Assembly: GCF_900105535.1 (NCBI RefSeq)
Contig: NZ_LT629779.1
Span: 868,001 to 932,000 of the forward strand
Source: Pseudarthrobacter equi
Lineage (GTDB): Bacteria > Actinomycetota > Actinomycetes > Actinomycetales > Micrococcaceae
Length of the DNA stretch: 64,000 nt
Reading direction: 5' to 3'
Both the position numbers and the translations under genes were made by a program. The notes under the pieces were generated by a model. That model saw only the letters and a list, made by a program, of their open reading frames with translations, was not told the origin of the DNA and searched no databases. Below are positions 20,219-28,340 of the stretch, piece after piece; the first letter of the stretch is position 1, and each line of letters opens with the position of its first letter.

Positions 20219-21025
20219 ATGGCTAAGCGCAGCAACCCAGCAGTACGGATCGCCCAGGAAACGGCCCACAACGCAGTCTTTGACAAGGACGGCAAGCCCA
20301 AGCCCGGCGTCCACAACATGCTCCTCAAAGCCGTGGAAATCCAGCGGCCGCTGGTGCTGGCCTATATCCGCCGGCTGCAGAAGAAGCACCCAAAAGCCAC
20401 GGCAGCCCAGCTGGCCGGCATCCTTGAGCGCGACTACCTCCGCGCCGTCACCGGCGGCGGCGCAATCGTGGGGGCCACCGCCGTCGTGCCCGGTGTGGGG
20501 ACCGTCGCGTCGCTGGGACTCTCGGCAGCCGCCACGGTGGGCTTCCTCGAAGCAACCGCCCTGTACGCCACCTCCCTTGCAGAGCTCCACGGCATCCGCC
20601 TGACCAACCCGGAGAAGGCCAGCACCATGGTCATGGCCATCATGCTGGGCGAAGAAGGTACCGCCCTGCTTGGCACCCTGAGCGGACAAATGGCCGGCAA
20701 CGGCGCTGGAGCCACCAAGCAGTGGGGCAGCGTGCTCTCCAAGTCGATGCCGATGCCGGGCTTCAGCACCATCCGGAACCGCATCCAGAAGGCCTTCCTC
20801 CGGAACCTCCTCAAACGCCAGGGAACGGCGCTCCTGGGCCGGGCCCTGCCCTTCGGGATCGGTGCCGTGGTGGGCGGAGCCGGTAACCTCGTGATGGGCC
20901 GTGCGGTGGTGGCCAACGCCAAGGAGGCGTTTGGACCCATGCCGGACAGCCTGCCCGGCGAGCTCACGGCAGCCGGGACCACGGACAACCAGTTGGAAGG
21001 CAACACTTTTGGATCTCAACGCTGA
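20219..21025 (+). CDS. Conserved protein of unknown function, possible EcsC-like fold
   Basis: No function is assigned. The 268-residue protein has a basic N-terminus, a long glycine/alanine-rich hydrophobic stretch around residues 85-120 (GGGAIVGATAVVPGVGTVASL, given here in part), and a second near 205-235 (GIGAVVGGAGNLVMG). This pattern of amphipathic hydrophobic segments recalls EcsC-family proteins, but I cannot confirm it. ATG at 20219 follows GAAGG; GTG at 20213 is an alternative. The last 17 bases overlap pxpA. A TAAG-type promoter box upstream groups it with the stress genes of this window. Confidence 0.7.
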   Translation: MAKRSNPAVRIAQETAHNAVFDKDGKPKPGVHNMLLKAVEIQRPLVLAYIRRLQKKHPKATAAQLAGILERDYLRAVTGGGAIVGATAVVPGVGTVASLGLSAAATVGFLEATALYATSLAELHGIRLTNPEKASTMVMAIMLGEEGTALLGTLSGQMAGNGAGATKQWGSVLSKSMPMPGFSTIRNRIQKAFLRNLLKRQGTALLGRALPFGIGAVVGGAGNLVMGRAVVANAKEAFGPMPDSLPGELTAAGTTDNQLEGNTFGSQR

Positions 21026-21758
21026 CCTCGGCGAATCATTCGGCTCGTGGACCATGGGCGATGACGCCCGGATGTTCCAGCTGGTCACCAGCGCCAACGT
21101 GGCCTGCGGATTCCACGCCGGGGACCCCGTCACCATGCTGGACAGCTGCCGTGCGGCCTACGAACTGGACGTCACCGTCGGCGCCCACGTGGGCTACCGG
21201 GACCTGGCGGGCTTCGGCCGGCGTTCCCTGGACACGAGTTTCGATGAGCTCTTCGGCGATGTGCTGTACCAGCTGGGCGCGCTCGACGGTGTGGCCCACG
21301 CCGTAGGTGCGTCGGTGGACTACGTGAAGCCGCACGGGGCGCTCTACAACCGTTTGGTGCACGACGTCGAGCAGGCCTCCGCTGTGGTGGCGGCCGTCAA
21401 CGCCTACGACCCCGGGCTGCCGATCCTGGGCCTCCCCGGTTCGGAGCTGCTCAAGCAGGCGCAGGAAGCCGGGCACCCGGTGTTCGTCGAAGCCTTCGTG
21501 GACCGCGCCTACCGGGCCGACGGAACGCTGGTGCCGCGGTCCGAGGAGGGTGCCGTGCTGCACGACGTCGACGCGATCGTTGAGCGGGCCGTCCGTCTTG
21601 CCACGAAGGGCGAAGTCGTGGCCACCGACGGCACAGTGGTCCAGGTCCGGCCCGATTCCCTGTGCATTCACGGAGACACCCCGGGGGCCGTGGAAATGGC
21701 CGCCGGTGTCCGGGCAGGCCTGGAAGCCGCAGGCGTCAGCCTGGAGTCCTTCGCCTGA
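21009..21758 (+). CDS. pxpA: 5-oxoprolinase subunit A, LamB/YcsF family
   Basis: One subunit of the ATP-dependent PxpABC 5-oxoprolinase, which opens pyroglutamate to glutamate. The 249 residues begin LDLNADLGESFGSWTMGDD and include SANVACGFHAGDP, VGAHVGYRDLAGFGRR and DYVKPHGALYN, all family hallmarks. The start is TTG at 21009, 7 bases after GGAAGG, inside the end of the upstream gene. No ATG or GTG lies near the conserved N-terminus. PxpB and PxpC, normally adjacent, are absent here; the next gene is unrelated and on the other strand. Confidence 0.92.
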   Translation: MDLNADLGESFGSWTMGDDARMFQLVTSANVACGFHAGDPVTMLDSCRAAYELDVTVGAHVGYRDLAGFGRRSLDTSFDELFGDVLYQLGALDGVAHAVGASVDYVKPHGALYNRLVHDVEQASAVVAAVNAYDPGLPILGLPGSELLKQAQEAGHPVFVEAFVDRAYRADGTLVPRSEEGAVLHDVDAIVERAVRLATKGEVVATDGTVVQVRPDSLCIHGDTPGAVEMAAGVRAGLEAAGVSLESFA

Positions 21759-21785
21759 CCCTGGGGCTCCCGGCCGCAGCCGCGG

Positions 21786-23135
21786 CTAACCGAAGATCAG
21801 GTGCGCCACCGTGAAGATCAGCAGCCCGGCCAGCGAGCCCACCACGGTGCCGTTGATCCGGATGAACTGCAGGTCCTTGCCCACCTGGAGTTCGATCTTC
21901 TGCGAGGTCTCTTCCGCATCCCAGCGCGCCACGGTATCCGTGATGACGCCGGCGATATCTGACCGGTACGTCTTCACCAGGTAGCCGGCGGCGTCGCCGA
22001 TCCAGGTGTTGACCTTGCCCGCGAGTTCGGGATCGTTGACCAGCCGCGAACCGAAGTCGCGGACCGCTGCCTTGAACTTCACGGTCAGTTCGCTGTCCGG
22101 ATCATCCACGGCGCCGAGCAGGGCGTTCTTGACGGTGCCCCATGTCCGCGAGGCCAACTCCCGGACCTCGGGATCGCCCAGGACCTGGGCCTTGACGTCC
22201 TCTGCGCGCGCAATCATCTTGGGGTCGTGCTGCAGGTCCTGCGCCAGGTCGTTGAGGTACTTGTCGATCTGTTGCCGCACCTGGTGGTTGGGGTCCGACT
22301 GCACGGCACGGGCGAACTTGAGGATCTCAACATAGACCTTGTCGCCCACCAGGCCATCCACGAACTGCGGTACCCAGGTGGGGGAGCGGTCGGACACCAG
22401 CCGCGAGACAGTCTCGTGGTTCTCGTCCACCCAGTCGGCGGCGCGGTCCACCAGAAGGTCCACCAGGGTGTGGTGGTGCCCGTCGTGGAAGATCCGTTCC
22501 GCGAGCCTGCCCACCGGCGGTCCCCACGGCGGCGTGAGCAGGTGCTTGCGGACCATGCCCTCGATGACCGCCTGGACGTCGTCGTCGTTCAGGACCTTGA
22601 AGGCGCCCCGGATGACCGCCGCACCTTCCTTGGCCACCCTGTCCGCGCCGCCGGGCGCGGCGAGCCATTCGCCGGCGCGGCGGGCAATGTTCACGCTGGC
22701 CAGCTTGTCCTGGACCACCTGCTCGGAGAGGAAGTTGGTCTCCACGAACTCGCCCAGGGAGGCGCCGATCTGGTCTTTCCGGCGCGGAATGATGGCGGTG
22801 TGCGGAATCTTGATGCCCATGGGGTACTTGAACAGCGCGGTGACGGCGAACCAGTCAGCCAGCGCACCCACCATGCCGCCTTCCGCGGCAGCGCGCACGT
22901 ACTGCAGCCACGGGTACTCCTCCTGAAGCGCAAACGCGAAAACGAAGACCACGGCCATGGCGATGAGCAGGCTCAGGGCCAGCATCTTCATTTTCCGCAG
23001 CGCTGCCGCCTTTTCGGCGTCTCCCGCGCTGAGTTGATGGCCGACGACGGCGGCCCGCGGTTTCGCGCCTTCGTGCACCGGCGGAGCGGTGCGGGGAGGG
23101 GATTCCCGGGCAGTTGGCTCAGAGTTCACCTGCAT
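21786..23135 (-). CDS. DUF445 membrane protein
   Basis: Envelope protein of unknown function, 449 residues. A cytoplasmic N-terminal stretch of about 48 residues is followed by a membrane helix (MLALSLLIAMAVVFVFAFAL), the DUF445 signature VRAAAEGGMVGALADWFAVTALF, a long helical soluble domain, and a C-terminal membrane helix (VVGSLAGLLIFTVAHLIFG). The ATG at 23135 has no ribosome-binding site; TAGGCT ends 6 bases upstream, so the transcript is likely leaderless. It is divergent from the glycerophosphodiesterase gene. Confidence 0.88.
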   Translation of the reverse strand: MQVNSEPTARESPPRTAPPVHEGAKPRAAVVGHQLSAGDAEKAAALRKMKMLALSLLIAMAVVFVFAFALQEEYPWLQYVRAAAEGGMVGALADWFAVTALFKYPMGIKIPHTAIIPRRKDQIGASLGEFVETNFLSEQVVQDKLASVNIARRAGEWLAAPGGADRVAKEGAAVIRGAFKVLNDDDVQAVIEGMVRKHLLTPPWGPPVGRLAERIFHDGHHHTLVDLLVDRAADWVDENHETVSRLVSDRSPTWVPQFVDGLVGDKVYVEILKFARAVQSDPNHQVRQQIDKYLNDLAQDLQHDPKMIARAEDVKAQVLGDPEVRELASRTWGTVKNALLGAVDDPDSELTVKFKAAVRDFGSRLVNDPELAGKVNTWIGDAAGYLVKTYRSDIAGVITDTVARWDAEETSQKIELQVGKDLQFIRINGTVVGSLAGLLIFTVAHLIFG

Positions 23136-23141
23136 GAGCCA

Positions 23142-23178
23142 AGCCTAGCCCCGCTGACCGGACCGGGTCGGCTACCGT
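23142..23178. promoter_or_regulatory. Divergent leaderless promoters
   Basis: Minus strand: TAGGCT (complement of 23142-23147) lies 6 bases before the DUF445 ATG. Plus strand: TACCGT (23173-23178) lies 6 bases before the ATG at 23185. Only 25 bp separate the two -10 boxes, so the polymerases would compete. Confidence 0.55.
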
Positions 23179-23184
23179 GTCCCC

Positions 23185-24201
23185 ATGACACCTGACGAGC
23201 CGACACGCGGCAGGACCGCAGCTAATGGGACCGCAGCCAACGGGACGGCAGCTGATGGGACCGCATCTGAGGGAACCACTCGGAACGGGGCCACTCTGAA
23301 CCTGACCACCCCGGGTGGGCTGGCGCAGCGGCCGCTGGTCTTCGCCCACCGCGGCTCGAGCGCCGCCTTCGCCGAGCACACCCGCGCCGCCTACCTCCAA
23401 GCGCTGGCCGACGGCGCTGACGGTGTGGAATGCGACGTCCACCTCACCCGCGACCAGCATGTGGTCCTGCTGCATGATGCCAACCTGGACCGTACCTCGG
23501 ACGGCACCGGCCCGGTGGCCGAGCGGACCCTCCGCGAACTGCGCCAGCTGGACTTCTCCTCCTGGAAGGGCGCCCGCATCCCGGAAACCTACGGAGCCCG
23601 GTCCGAGCAGCTCCTCACGCTCCCGGAACTCCTGGACGTCCTCCGCGGCGCGGGCCGGCCGGTGAAGCTGGCCATCGAGCTCAAACACCCCAGCCCCTAC
23701 CAGCTCAAACTGGAGGACCGCGTGCTGGAGGTCCTGCGCAGCGAAGGCTGGGATCCCGGAAGCTCCACGGTGGACAACGTGGCGGTGACGTTCATGAGCT
23801 TCAGCCCGGATTCGGTCCGGCACCTGCTGCAGTCCGTCCCCGCGCAGTACATCTGCCAGCTGGTGGACGACCTCACTGTCCATGAAATCCGCGGCGGCCT
23901 GGGCCTTGGCCTGATCACGGGCGGTGCTGTCGCCAACCTCATGAAGGCCACCCAGCTGGAAGGCGAACGGATCCTCGACGCCGGCCTGGTGGGGCTTGCC
24001 GGGCCGGGCATCGACTACGTCCGTGAACGCCCGGACACCATCCGGCAGTGGCTGGAGGCCGGGCGGCGATTCCGGGTGTGGACCGTGGATTCGGCGGAAG
24101 ACGTAGCGCTGTGCCGGGAGCTGGGGATCCAGGAGGTCACCACGAACGTCCCGGCCCGGGTGCTTTCGCAGCTGCAGGTGGCCCCCTCGCAGGGACGATA
24201 G
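23185..24201 (+). CDS. ugpQ: Glycerophosphodiester phosphodiesterase
   Basis: Hydrolyses glycerophosphodiesters to glycerol 3-phosphate and an alcohol. The 338 residues contain the GDPD motif FAHRGSSAAFAEHT (catalytic His and Arg), the metal ligands in GVECDVHLTRD, and the second His in VVLLHDANLDRTSDG. The chain ends with RVWTVDSAEDVALCRELGIQEVTTNVP as usual. No signal peptide is seen, so it is cytoplasmic. The first 40 residues are a Gly-Thr-Ala-rich tract encoded by 15-bp tandem repeats. The mRNA is probably leaderless. Confidence 0.92.
   Translation: MTPDEPTRGRTAANGTAANGTAADGTASEGTTRNGATLNLTTPGGLAQRPLVFAHRGSSAAFAEHTRAAYLQALADGADGVECDVHLTRDQHVVLLHDANLDRTSDGTGPVAERTLRELRQLDFSSWKGARIPETYGARSEQLLTLPELLDVLRGAGRPVKLAIELKHPSPYQLKLEDRVLEVLRSEGWDPGSSTVDNVAVTFMSFSPDSVRHLLQSVPAQYICQLVDDLTVHEIRGGLGLGLITGGAVANLMKATQLEGERILDAGLVGLAGPGIDYVRERPDTIRQWLEAGRRFRVWTVDSAEDVALCRELGIQEVTTNVPARVLSQLQVAPSQGR
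23213..23302 (+). repeat. 15-bp tandem repeat inside the phosphodiesterase N-terminus
   Basis: Six consecutive 15-bp units starting GGACCGCAGCTAATG decay toward the 3' side. They encode degenerate GTAAN/GTAAD pentapeptides. Being in frame, copy-number change would only lengthen or shorten a disordered N-terminus. Confidence 0.85.
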
Positions 24202-24203
24202 CA

Positions 24204-25550
24204 GTGCCTCCGGCGGATACAGCGGGCCTGCGCACCTGGTGGGGCGGGCCGCTCGATGCAGAAGGCCTCGCCTTGGCTTCGGTGGGTGCCGCGGCCGCCG
24301 CGTTGGACCGGTACACGGGTGCTGCCGGCAGGTACACCGCCAGCCCGGAACTGACCGCTGCCGCCTTCGACTCCTCGGGACACCTGAGGATCGCCGGCCG
24401 CACCTTGCAGGGGTTTGCTCCGCTCTCGGGCTTCCGCCGCACCCGGGACGGCTGGATCCGGCTGCATGCCAACTACCCGCACCACCGGCAACGCCTCCTG
24501 CAGGCCCTGGATGCCACGACGACGGAGGAAGCCGAAGCTGCCCTGCGGGGCATGGATTCCCTCGAGGCCGAGTCCGCCCTCCAGGCACGGGGCGCAGTGG
24601 CGGCGGCCGTCCGGACCCGGGCCGAGTGGCAGGCCTCGGACATGGGCCGGGCAGCAGCTGCCGGACCATGGATCGTCCTTGACCCGCAGGTTCCGGACGG
24701 CCCGGCTGCTGGCGCTGCCACGCAGGGCGGCGGCCGCCGGGACATCCCGCAGCCCGGCGGCAATCCGCGCCGGCCACTGGCGGGGGTGCGCGTCCTGGAC
24801 CTCACCCGGGTGATAGCGGGCCCGGTGTCCACGCGGCTGTTGGCGGCGCTGGGAGCCGACGTACTCCGGATCGACCCTCCGGCGCTGCCCGAACTTTCCG
24901 ACCAGTTCGTGGACACCGCCTTCGGCAAACGCAGCGCCGTGGCCGACCTCGGCCGGCCCGGCACCCGTGCCGCGCTGGAACGCCTGGTGGCCGGGGCCGA
25001 CGTCGTGATCACCGGCTACCGCGGCGGCTCGCTGGACCGCTTCGGCCTTGACACTGCGTCCCTGCTGTCCACCCGGCCGGACCTTGCGGTGGTCACGCTG
25101 AACAGCTGGGGGACCGATGGGCCGTGGAGCAGATTGCGCGGCTTCGACAGCATCGTCCAGGCCGCCAGTGGGATTGCCCACCTGTACGGAATGACGGACG
25201 ACGCCGGTTGGCGGCCGGGTGCCCTGCCTGTCCAGGCCCTAGACCATGCCACAGGTTACGGGGCAGCGGCCGCGGCGGTAACCCTCCTCGCCCGGCGGCG
25301 TGAAAGCGGCGCCGGTGGATCGGCCCGACTGTCACTCGCCCGGACAGCGGAGGAGCTCTTCAGGCTTCCGCCGAACCCGCACGGACTGCAGGCCCTGCCG
25401 TCGCCGGAATACCGCACCGTGGCCAGCTCCTACGGCGAGCTGCGGTACGTCGGGCCTCCGCTGCTGGTGGAGGGGCAACCGCTGGACTACCCCGGCCCGC
25501 CACCGCCCTACGGCAGCTCCGCCATGGACTGGGTGCCGGACGGAGACTGA
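24204..25550 (+). CDS. CoA transferase, CaiB/BaiF (family III)
   Basis: Moves CoA between carboxylic acids; donor and acceptor are unknown. The 448-residue protein has RPLAGVRVLDLTRVIAGPVSTRLLAALGADVLRID, here split by the line's first half RPLAGVRVLDLTRVIAGP, the classic family III entry, followed by ADVVITGYRGGSLDRFGLD and VVTLNSWGTDGPW. Unusually, this core follows about 190 residues of another, family-like N-terminal region, an arrangement seen in circularly permuted or two-lobed members. GTG at 24204 starts 2 bp after the ugpQ stop, with AGGGA upstream, suggesting cotranscription. A strong terminator follows. Confidence 0.83.
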   Translation: MPPADTAGLRTWWGGPLDAEGLALASVGAAAAALDRYTGAAGRYTASPELTAAAFDSSGHLRIAGRTLQGFAPLSGFRRTRDGWIRLHANYPHHRQRLLQALDATTTEEAEAALRGMDSLEAESALQARGAVAAAVRTRAEWQASDMGRAAAAGPWIVLDPQVPDGPAAGAATQGGGRRDIPQPGGNPRRPLAGVRVLDLTRVIAGPVSTRLLAALGADVLRIDPPALPELSDQFVDTAFGKRSAVADLGRPGTRAALERLVAGADVVITGYRGGSLDRFGLDTASLLSTRPDLAVVTLNSWGTDGPWSRLRGFDSIVQAASGIAHLYGMTDDAGWRPGALPVQALDHATGYGAAAAAVTLLARRRESGAGGSARLSLARTAEELFRLPPNPHGLQALPSPEYRTVASSYGELRYVGPPLLVEGQPLDYPGPPPPYGSSAMDWVPDGD

Positions 25551-25578
25551 GCATTTGGAGGCGCACATCGACAGCAGC

Positions 25579-25619
25579 CCACCGCGCACCCCTGAACAAG
25601 GGGGTGCGCGGTGGTTTCT
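25579..25619 (+). terminator. Rho-independent terminator
   Basis: A perfect 14-bp stem, CCACCGCGCACCCC (25579-25592) with GGGGTGCGCGGTGG (25601-25614), has an 8-base loop and is followed by TTTCT. It ends the ugpQ-CoA transferase transcript. Confidence 0.9.
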
Positions 25620-25650
25620 GCCGGTGCCCGCGCTGTGATTGAGTGGAGCC

Positions 25651-26118
25651 ATGCCTTTCCCCAGCTCCGGCCGGGCTGCACGAAACCTGTCCGCTGCTGC
25701 GATGAGCGCCCTGCTCCTGGCCAGCGCCGGCAAGCACTTCCGAAGCCCCGGCTTCTACCGCCAGGTGGTTCCCGACTACCTCTGCCGTGAAGACCCCGCC
25801 CCCGGCACCGTGCCCACCGGCGCCAACGGACCCCTCGCCGTCCTCTCGCGCGAGGAATGGATCGCCGCGTCCGGCCTGATCGAGGCCGCGGCCGCCGTCG
25901 GGCTCCTCATCCCGGCCACCCGCAAGGTCACCGCCACTGCCGTGGCCGCGATGTTCACCGCGTTCGTCGCCGGCCACGTTGACGCGCTCCGGCGCGCCTA
26001 CGGCCCGGATGGGACGCCGCTCCAGCGGCGGATCCACACGGTCCGCCTGCCGCTGCAGGCACCCCTCATCGCCTGGGCCTGGAGCCTCCGCAACACTGGC
26101 CCGGACGGCCCGCGGTGA
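25651..26118 (+). CDS. DoxX-like small membrane protein
   Basis: Four-helix membrane protein of the DoxX/MauE-like type, 155 residues, function unknown. Hydrophobic segments lie at about 11-28, 72-90, 96-113 and 130-146, with a charged loop carrying REDPAPG between the first two. ATG at 25651 is used; a TTG 12 bases upstream is in frame but less likely. TTGAGT ending 6 bases upstream could be a weak leaderless -10. The 3' end overlaps azlC by 4 bp, so it is the first gene of a three-gene unit. Confidence 0.7.
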   Translation: MPFPSSGRAARNLSAAAMSALLLASAGKHFRSPGFYRQVVPDYLCREDPAPGTVPTGANGPLAVLSREEWIAASGLIEAAAAVGLLIPATRKVTATAVAAMFTAFVAGHVDALRRAYGPDGTPLQRRIHTVRLPLQAPLIAWAWSLRNTGPDGPR

Positions 26119-26861
26119 AGCTGATGGCGTCCCCCGCCGTGCGGGTGGGGATCTCCATCAGCATTGCCACCGGCCTTTATGGCGTGTCCTTCGGTGCCCT
26201 GTCCGTCACCTCCGGCCTGGACTTCTGGCAGACCATGGCCCTGAGCCTGCTGCTGTTCAGTGGCGGCTCCCAGTTCGCGTTCATCGGCGTGGTGGGCGGC
26301 GGCGGTTCCGGCATTGCCGCCATGAGTGCCGCCACCCTGCTGGGCATGCGCAACGGGATCTACGGCATGCAACTCAATGCCCTTTTGCGGCCGGAAGGAT
26401 GGCGCAAATACGTCGGCGCCCAGCTGACCATCGACGAATCCACGGCCACGAGCACCGGCCAGGCTGATCCTGCCGAGCAACGCCGTGGCTTCTGGGCAGC
26501 CGGCGTCGGTATCTATGTGCTCTGGAACCTTTTCACCGCAGTAGGCGCGCTGGCCGGCAGCGGACTCGGCGATCCCAAGCAGTGGGGGCTCGACGGCGCC
26601 GCGGTGGCCGCCTTCCTGGCGTTGCTCTGGCCGCGCCTGAAGGGCCGGGAGCCGGTGGCCATCGCCGTCGTCTGCGCCGTGGCCACCGTGCTGGCCGTGC
26701 CGTTCGTCCCCGCGGGAGTGCCCATCCTGGTGGCCGCGCTGGTGGCGGCCCTGATCGGCTGGTTCAGCCACGGCCGCAGCGATGAGGGCCTCGAACCCGA
26801 TGTGGAACCGTACGGCGGCCACCACCACGGGCCGGGCGACGCGGCGGAGGCCGGCCGATGA
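26115..26861 (+). CDS. azlC: AzlC branched-chain amino-acid exporter, large subunit
   Basis: Membrane subunit of the two-component AzlCD (BrnFE-type) exporter for leucine, isoleucine, valine or analogues. The 248 residues include GLYGVSFGALSVTSGLDFWQT, FSGGSQFAFIGV and LGMRNGIYGMQLN, the conserved AzlC blocks, and about seven hydrophobic segments. A His/Gly-rich C-terminal tail (YGGHHHGPGD) is unusual. GTG start overlapping the upstream stop as GTGA; ATGA overlap with azlD. Confidence 0.9.
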   Translation: MKLMASPAVRVGISISIATGLYGVSFGALSVTSGLDFWQTMALSLLLFSGGSQFAFIGVVGGGGSGIAAMSAATLLGMRNGIYGMQLNALLRPEGWRKYVGAQLTIDESTATSTGQADPAEQRRGFWAAGVGIYVLWNLFTAVGALAGSGLGDPKQWGLDGAAVAAFLALLWPRLKGREPVAIAVVCAVATVLAVPFVPAGVPILVAALVAALIGWFSHGRSDEGLEPDVEPYGGHHHGPGDAAEAGR

Positions 26862-27169
26862 ACCTCTGGTTCTGGATCCTCGTGTCCTGCGTGCTGGCCT
26901 ACGCCTGGAAGCTGGTGGGCTACTTCGTTCCCGCCCGGTTCCTGGAAAACCCCCGCATGTCCAGGATCGCCGGCACCATGACCATCGGACTGCTCGCCTC
27001 CCTGACCGTGGTGAACGCCGCGGCCACCGGGCAGGCACTTGCCGCAGACGCCCGGCTGGGGGCGCTTGCCGCGGCAGCCATCGCCCTGGCACTGCGGGCG
27101 CCCTTCCTGCTGGTGGTCATTGTTGGGGCCGGCACCGCAGCCCTCCTCAGGATGGCCGGCTGGAAATGA
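26858..27169 (+). CDS. azlD: AzlD branched-chain amino-acid exporter, small subunit
   Basis: Small partner of AzlC, 103 residues with about four membrane helices (NLWFWILVSCVLAYAWKLVGY, TMTIGLLASLTVVNAA and two C-terminal segments). The ATG overlaps the azlC stop (ATGA), giving stoichiometric coupled translation. Last gene of the unit. Confidence 0.88.
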   Translation: MNLWFWILVSCVLAYAWKLVGYFVPARFLENPRMSRIAGTMTIGLLASLTVVNAAATGQALAADARLGALAAAAIALALRAPFLLVVIVGAGTAALLRMAGWK

Positions 27170-27212
27170 CGTGATCTGGCTCACAGGAAATGGGCGGGAC
27201 CGGCGGTATCAT
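27170..27212 (+). promoter_or_regulatory. CRP/GlxR-like site and -10 box
   Basis: CGTGA-TCTGGC-TCACA (27170-27185) is one base from TGTGA-N6-TCACA. TATCAT at 27207-27212 is a good -10. The site centre would lie near -41.5 from the expected start, the standard class II activation position. It would drive the small gene at 27260. Confidence 0.5.
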
Positions 27213-27259
27213 AATTTCGGCTATGCAGTTGGCCGTTGGATTACCTGTGAACGGCCACC

Positions 27260-27514
27260 ATGGAAAATCAGCAGCACGCCGGCGAAAGAGCCGGCCGATC
27301 CCACCGCAAGAACCCCCGGCGCCGGGCCGGTCTCCCGGCCAAACACTTCATCACCCGCTTCGCCGGGCTCTCCGATGTCCCTGCCGCAGACCTGGAGTTA
27401 CTGGCAGGCAGCCTAAGGAACGGACTGGACCTGCAACCTGGCTCGCCCGTCCCGGCGCTGCATGCCGCCGTCCACCGGGAGATCCGGCGCCGCGCGGATG
27501 CCGCTGCCGGATAG
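27260..27514 (+). CDS. Small basic hypothetical protein
   Basis: 84 residues; not recognised. Arg/Lys-rich first third (RSHRKNPRRRAG), then a more regular helical part, FITRFAGLSDVPAADLELLAG and ALHAAVHREIRRRADAA. Codon third positions are GC-rich as in real neighbours. No good ribosome-binding site precedes the ATG; support comes from codon use and the CRP-like promoter upstream. Confidence 0.5.
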   Translation: MENQQHAGERAGRSHRKNPRRRAGLPAKHFITRFAGLSDVPAADLELLAGSLRNGLDLQPGSPVPALHAAVHREIRRRADAAAG

Positions 27515-27622
27515 CCGCCTCACCGGCCGGCCGCAACCCTCTGTGGTGGACTGTAAGCAGGCCGCCCGCCACACGGCGGCGGCGAAAACCTACGCCTGGC
27601 GCCGCCAGAAGGAGGACCCGCG

Positions 27623-27877
27623 ATGAACGACAAGTCACCCCACGGCTCCGAATCCACCAGGGAATTGCGGGACACCGCCCGTCGCCGCAGGGACGCCGAG
27701 GAGAAGCTGCAGCAGCATCTCCTCGAGGCCAGGGACCACGTCCCCAACGACTACAGCGAGCAGCCGGCCACCGATGCCGGCGCAAATGGCGCTGCACCTG
27801 ATGCAGGCACAGTAAATGCAGGCACAGCTGCTGCAGGGGATCCAGGTTCAGGTCAACGGGATAACGAAGGGGCCTAA
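27623..27877 (+). CDS. Small hypothetical protein, charged helix plus Ala/Gly tail
   Basis: 84 residues, not recognised. Residues 8-38 (STRELRDTARRRRDAEEKLQ) suggest a charged helix or coiled coil; the rest is an Ala/Gly/Thr-rich disordered tail. An excellent AAGGAGG lies 7 bases before the ATG, which makes translation likely. No membrane segment. Confidence 0.65.
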   Translation: MNDKSPHGSESTRELRDTARRRRDAEEKLQQHLLEARDHVPNDYSEQPATDAGANGAAPDAGTVNAGTAAAGDPGSGQRDNEGA

Positions 27878-27898
27878 CGGCCGGACGGGCGGGGGCGG

Positions 27899-28123
27899 TT
27901 ACGCCACGCCGTGTGCCGCCCCGTCCGGCGAAACCGTCCGACGGTTGCTCTCTTCAAGGGCAAGGTCATACCAGGCCTGCGCGCCGAAGGCAGGTTCAAC
28001 AGTGTCGAGTTCCTGGAACAGAAGGTCCAACAGGCCGGCCAGGTCTTCGGCGGGCAAGTTTGCCAGGACTTCTTCGGGATCGCGGGGATCGCTGAGGAAA
28101 GAAAAAAGCTGGGGAGTATTCAT
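27899..28123 (-). CDS. Small acidic hypothetical protein
   Basis: 74 residues, acidic, with DPEEVLANLPAEDLAGLLDLL suggesting a helical segment; no membrane span. Not recognised. ATG at 28123 has no obvious ribosome-binding site, and the open frame extends to 28396 with less protein-like sequence. It converges on the gene ending at 27877. The gap 28124-28340 shows nothing recognisable. Confidence 0.5.
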   Translation of the reverse strand: MNTPQLFSFLSDPRDPEEVLANLPAEDLAGLLDLLFQELDTVEPAFGAQAWYDLALEESNRRTVSPDGAAHGVA

Positions 28124-28340
28124 GGGATGCCGCTCTAGCGCGCCGAATGCGCGGGGGAATGCTTCACGGGTCGCTCCAGGGAGGAAGAACTGAGGCTGGC
28201 TGCGTAACCCTGAGTGAAGTCTAGGGCACCGGCGGGAACCCCCACAATGGCCCGCGGACAGGTGCGCCGCCCGCGGCGTCCGGTCTGGTGCGGTCCGGGC
28301 CTCAGGGCAGGGGACCTGCCGCCCGCCCGCAGGCCGGCTG

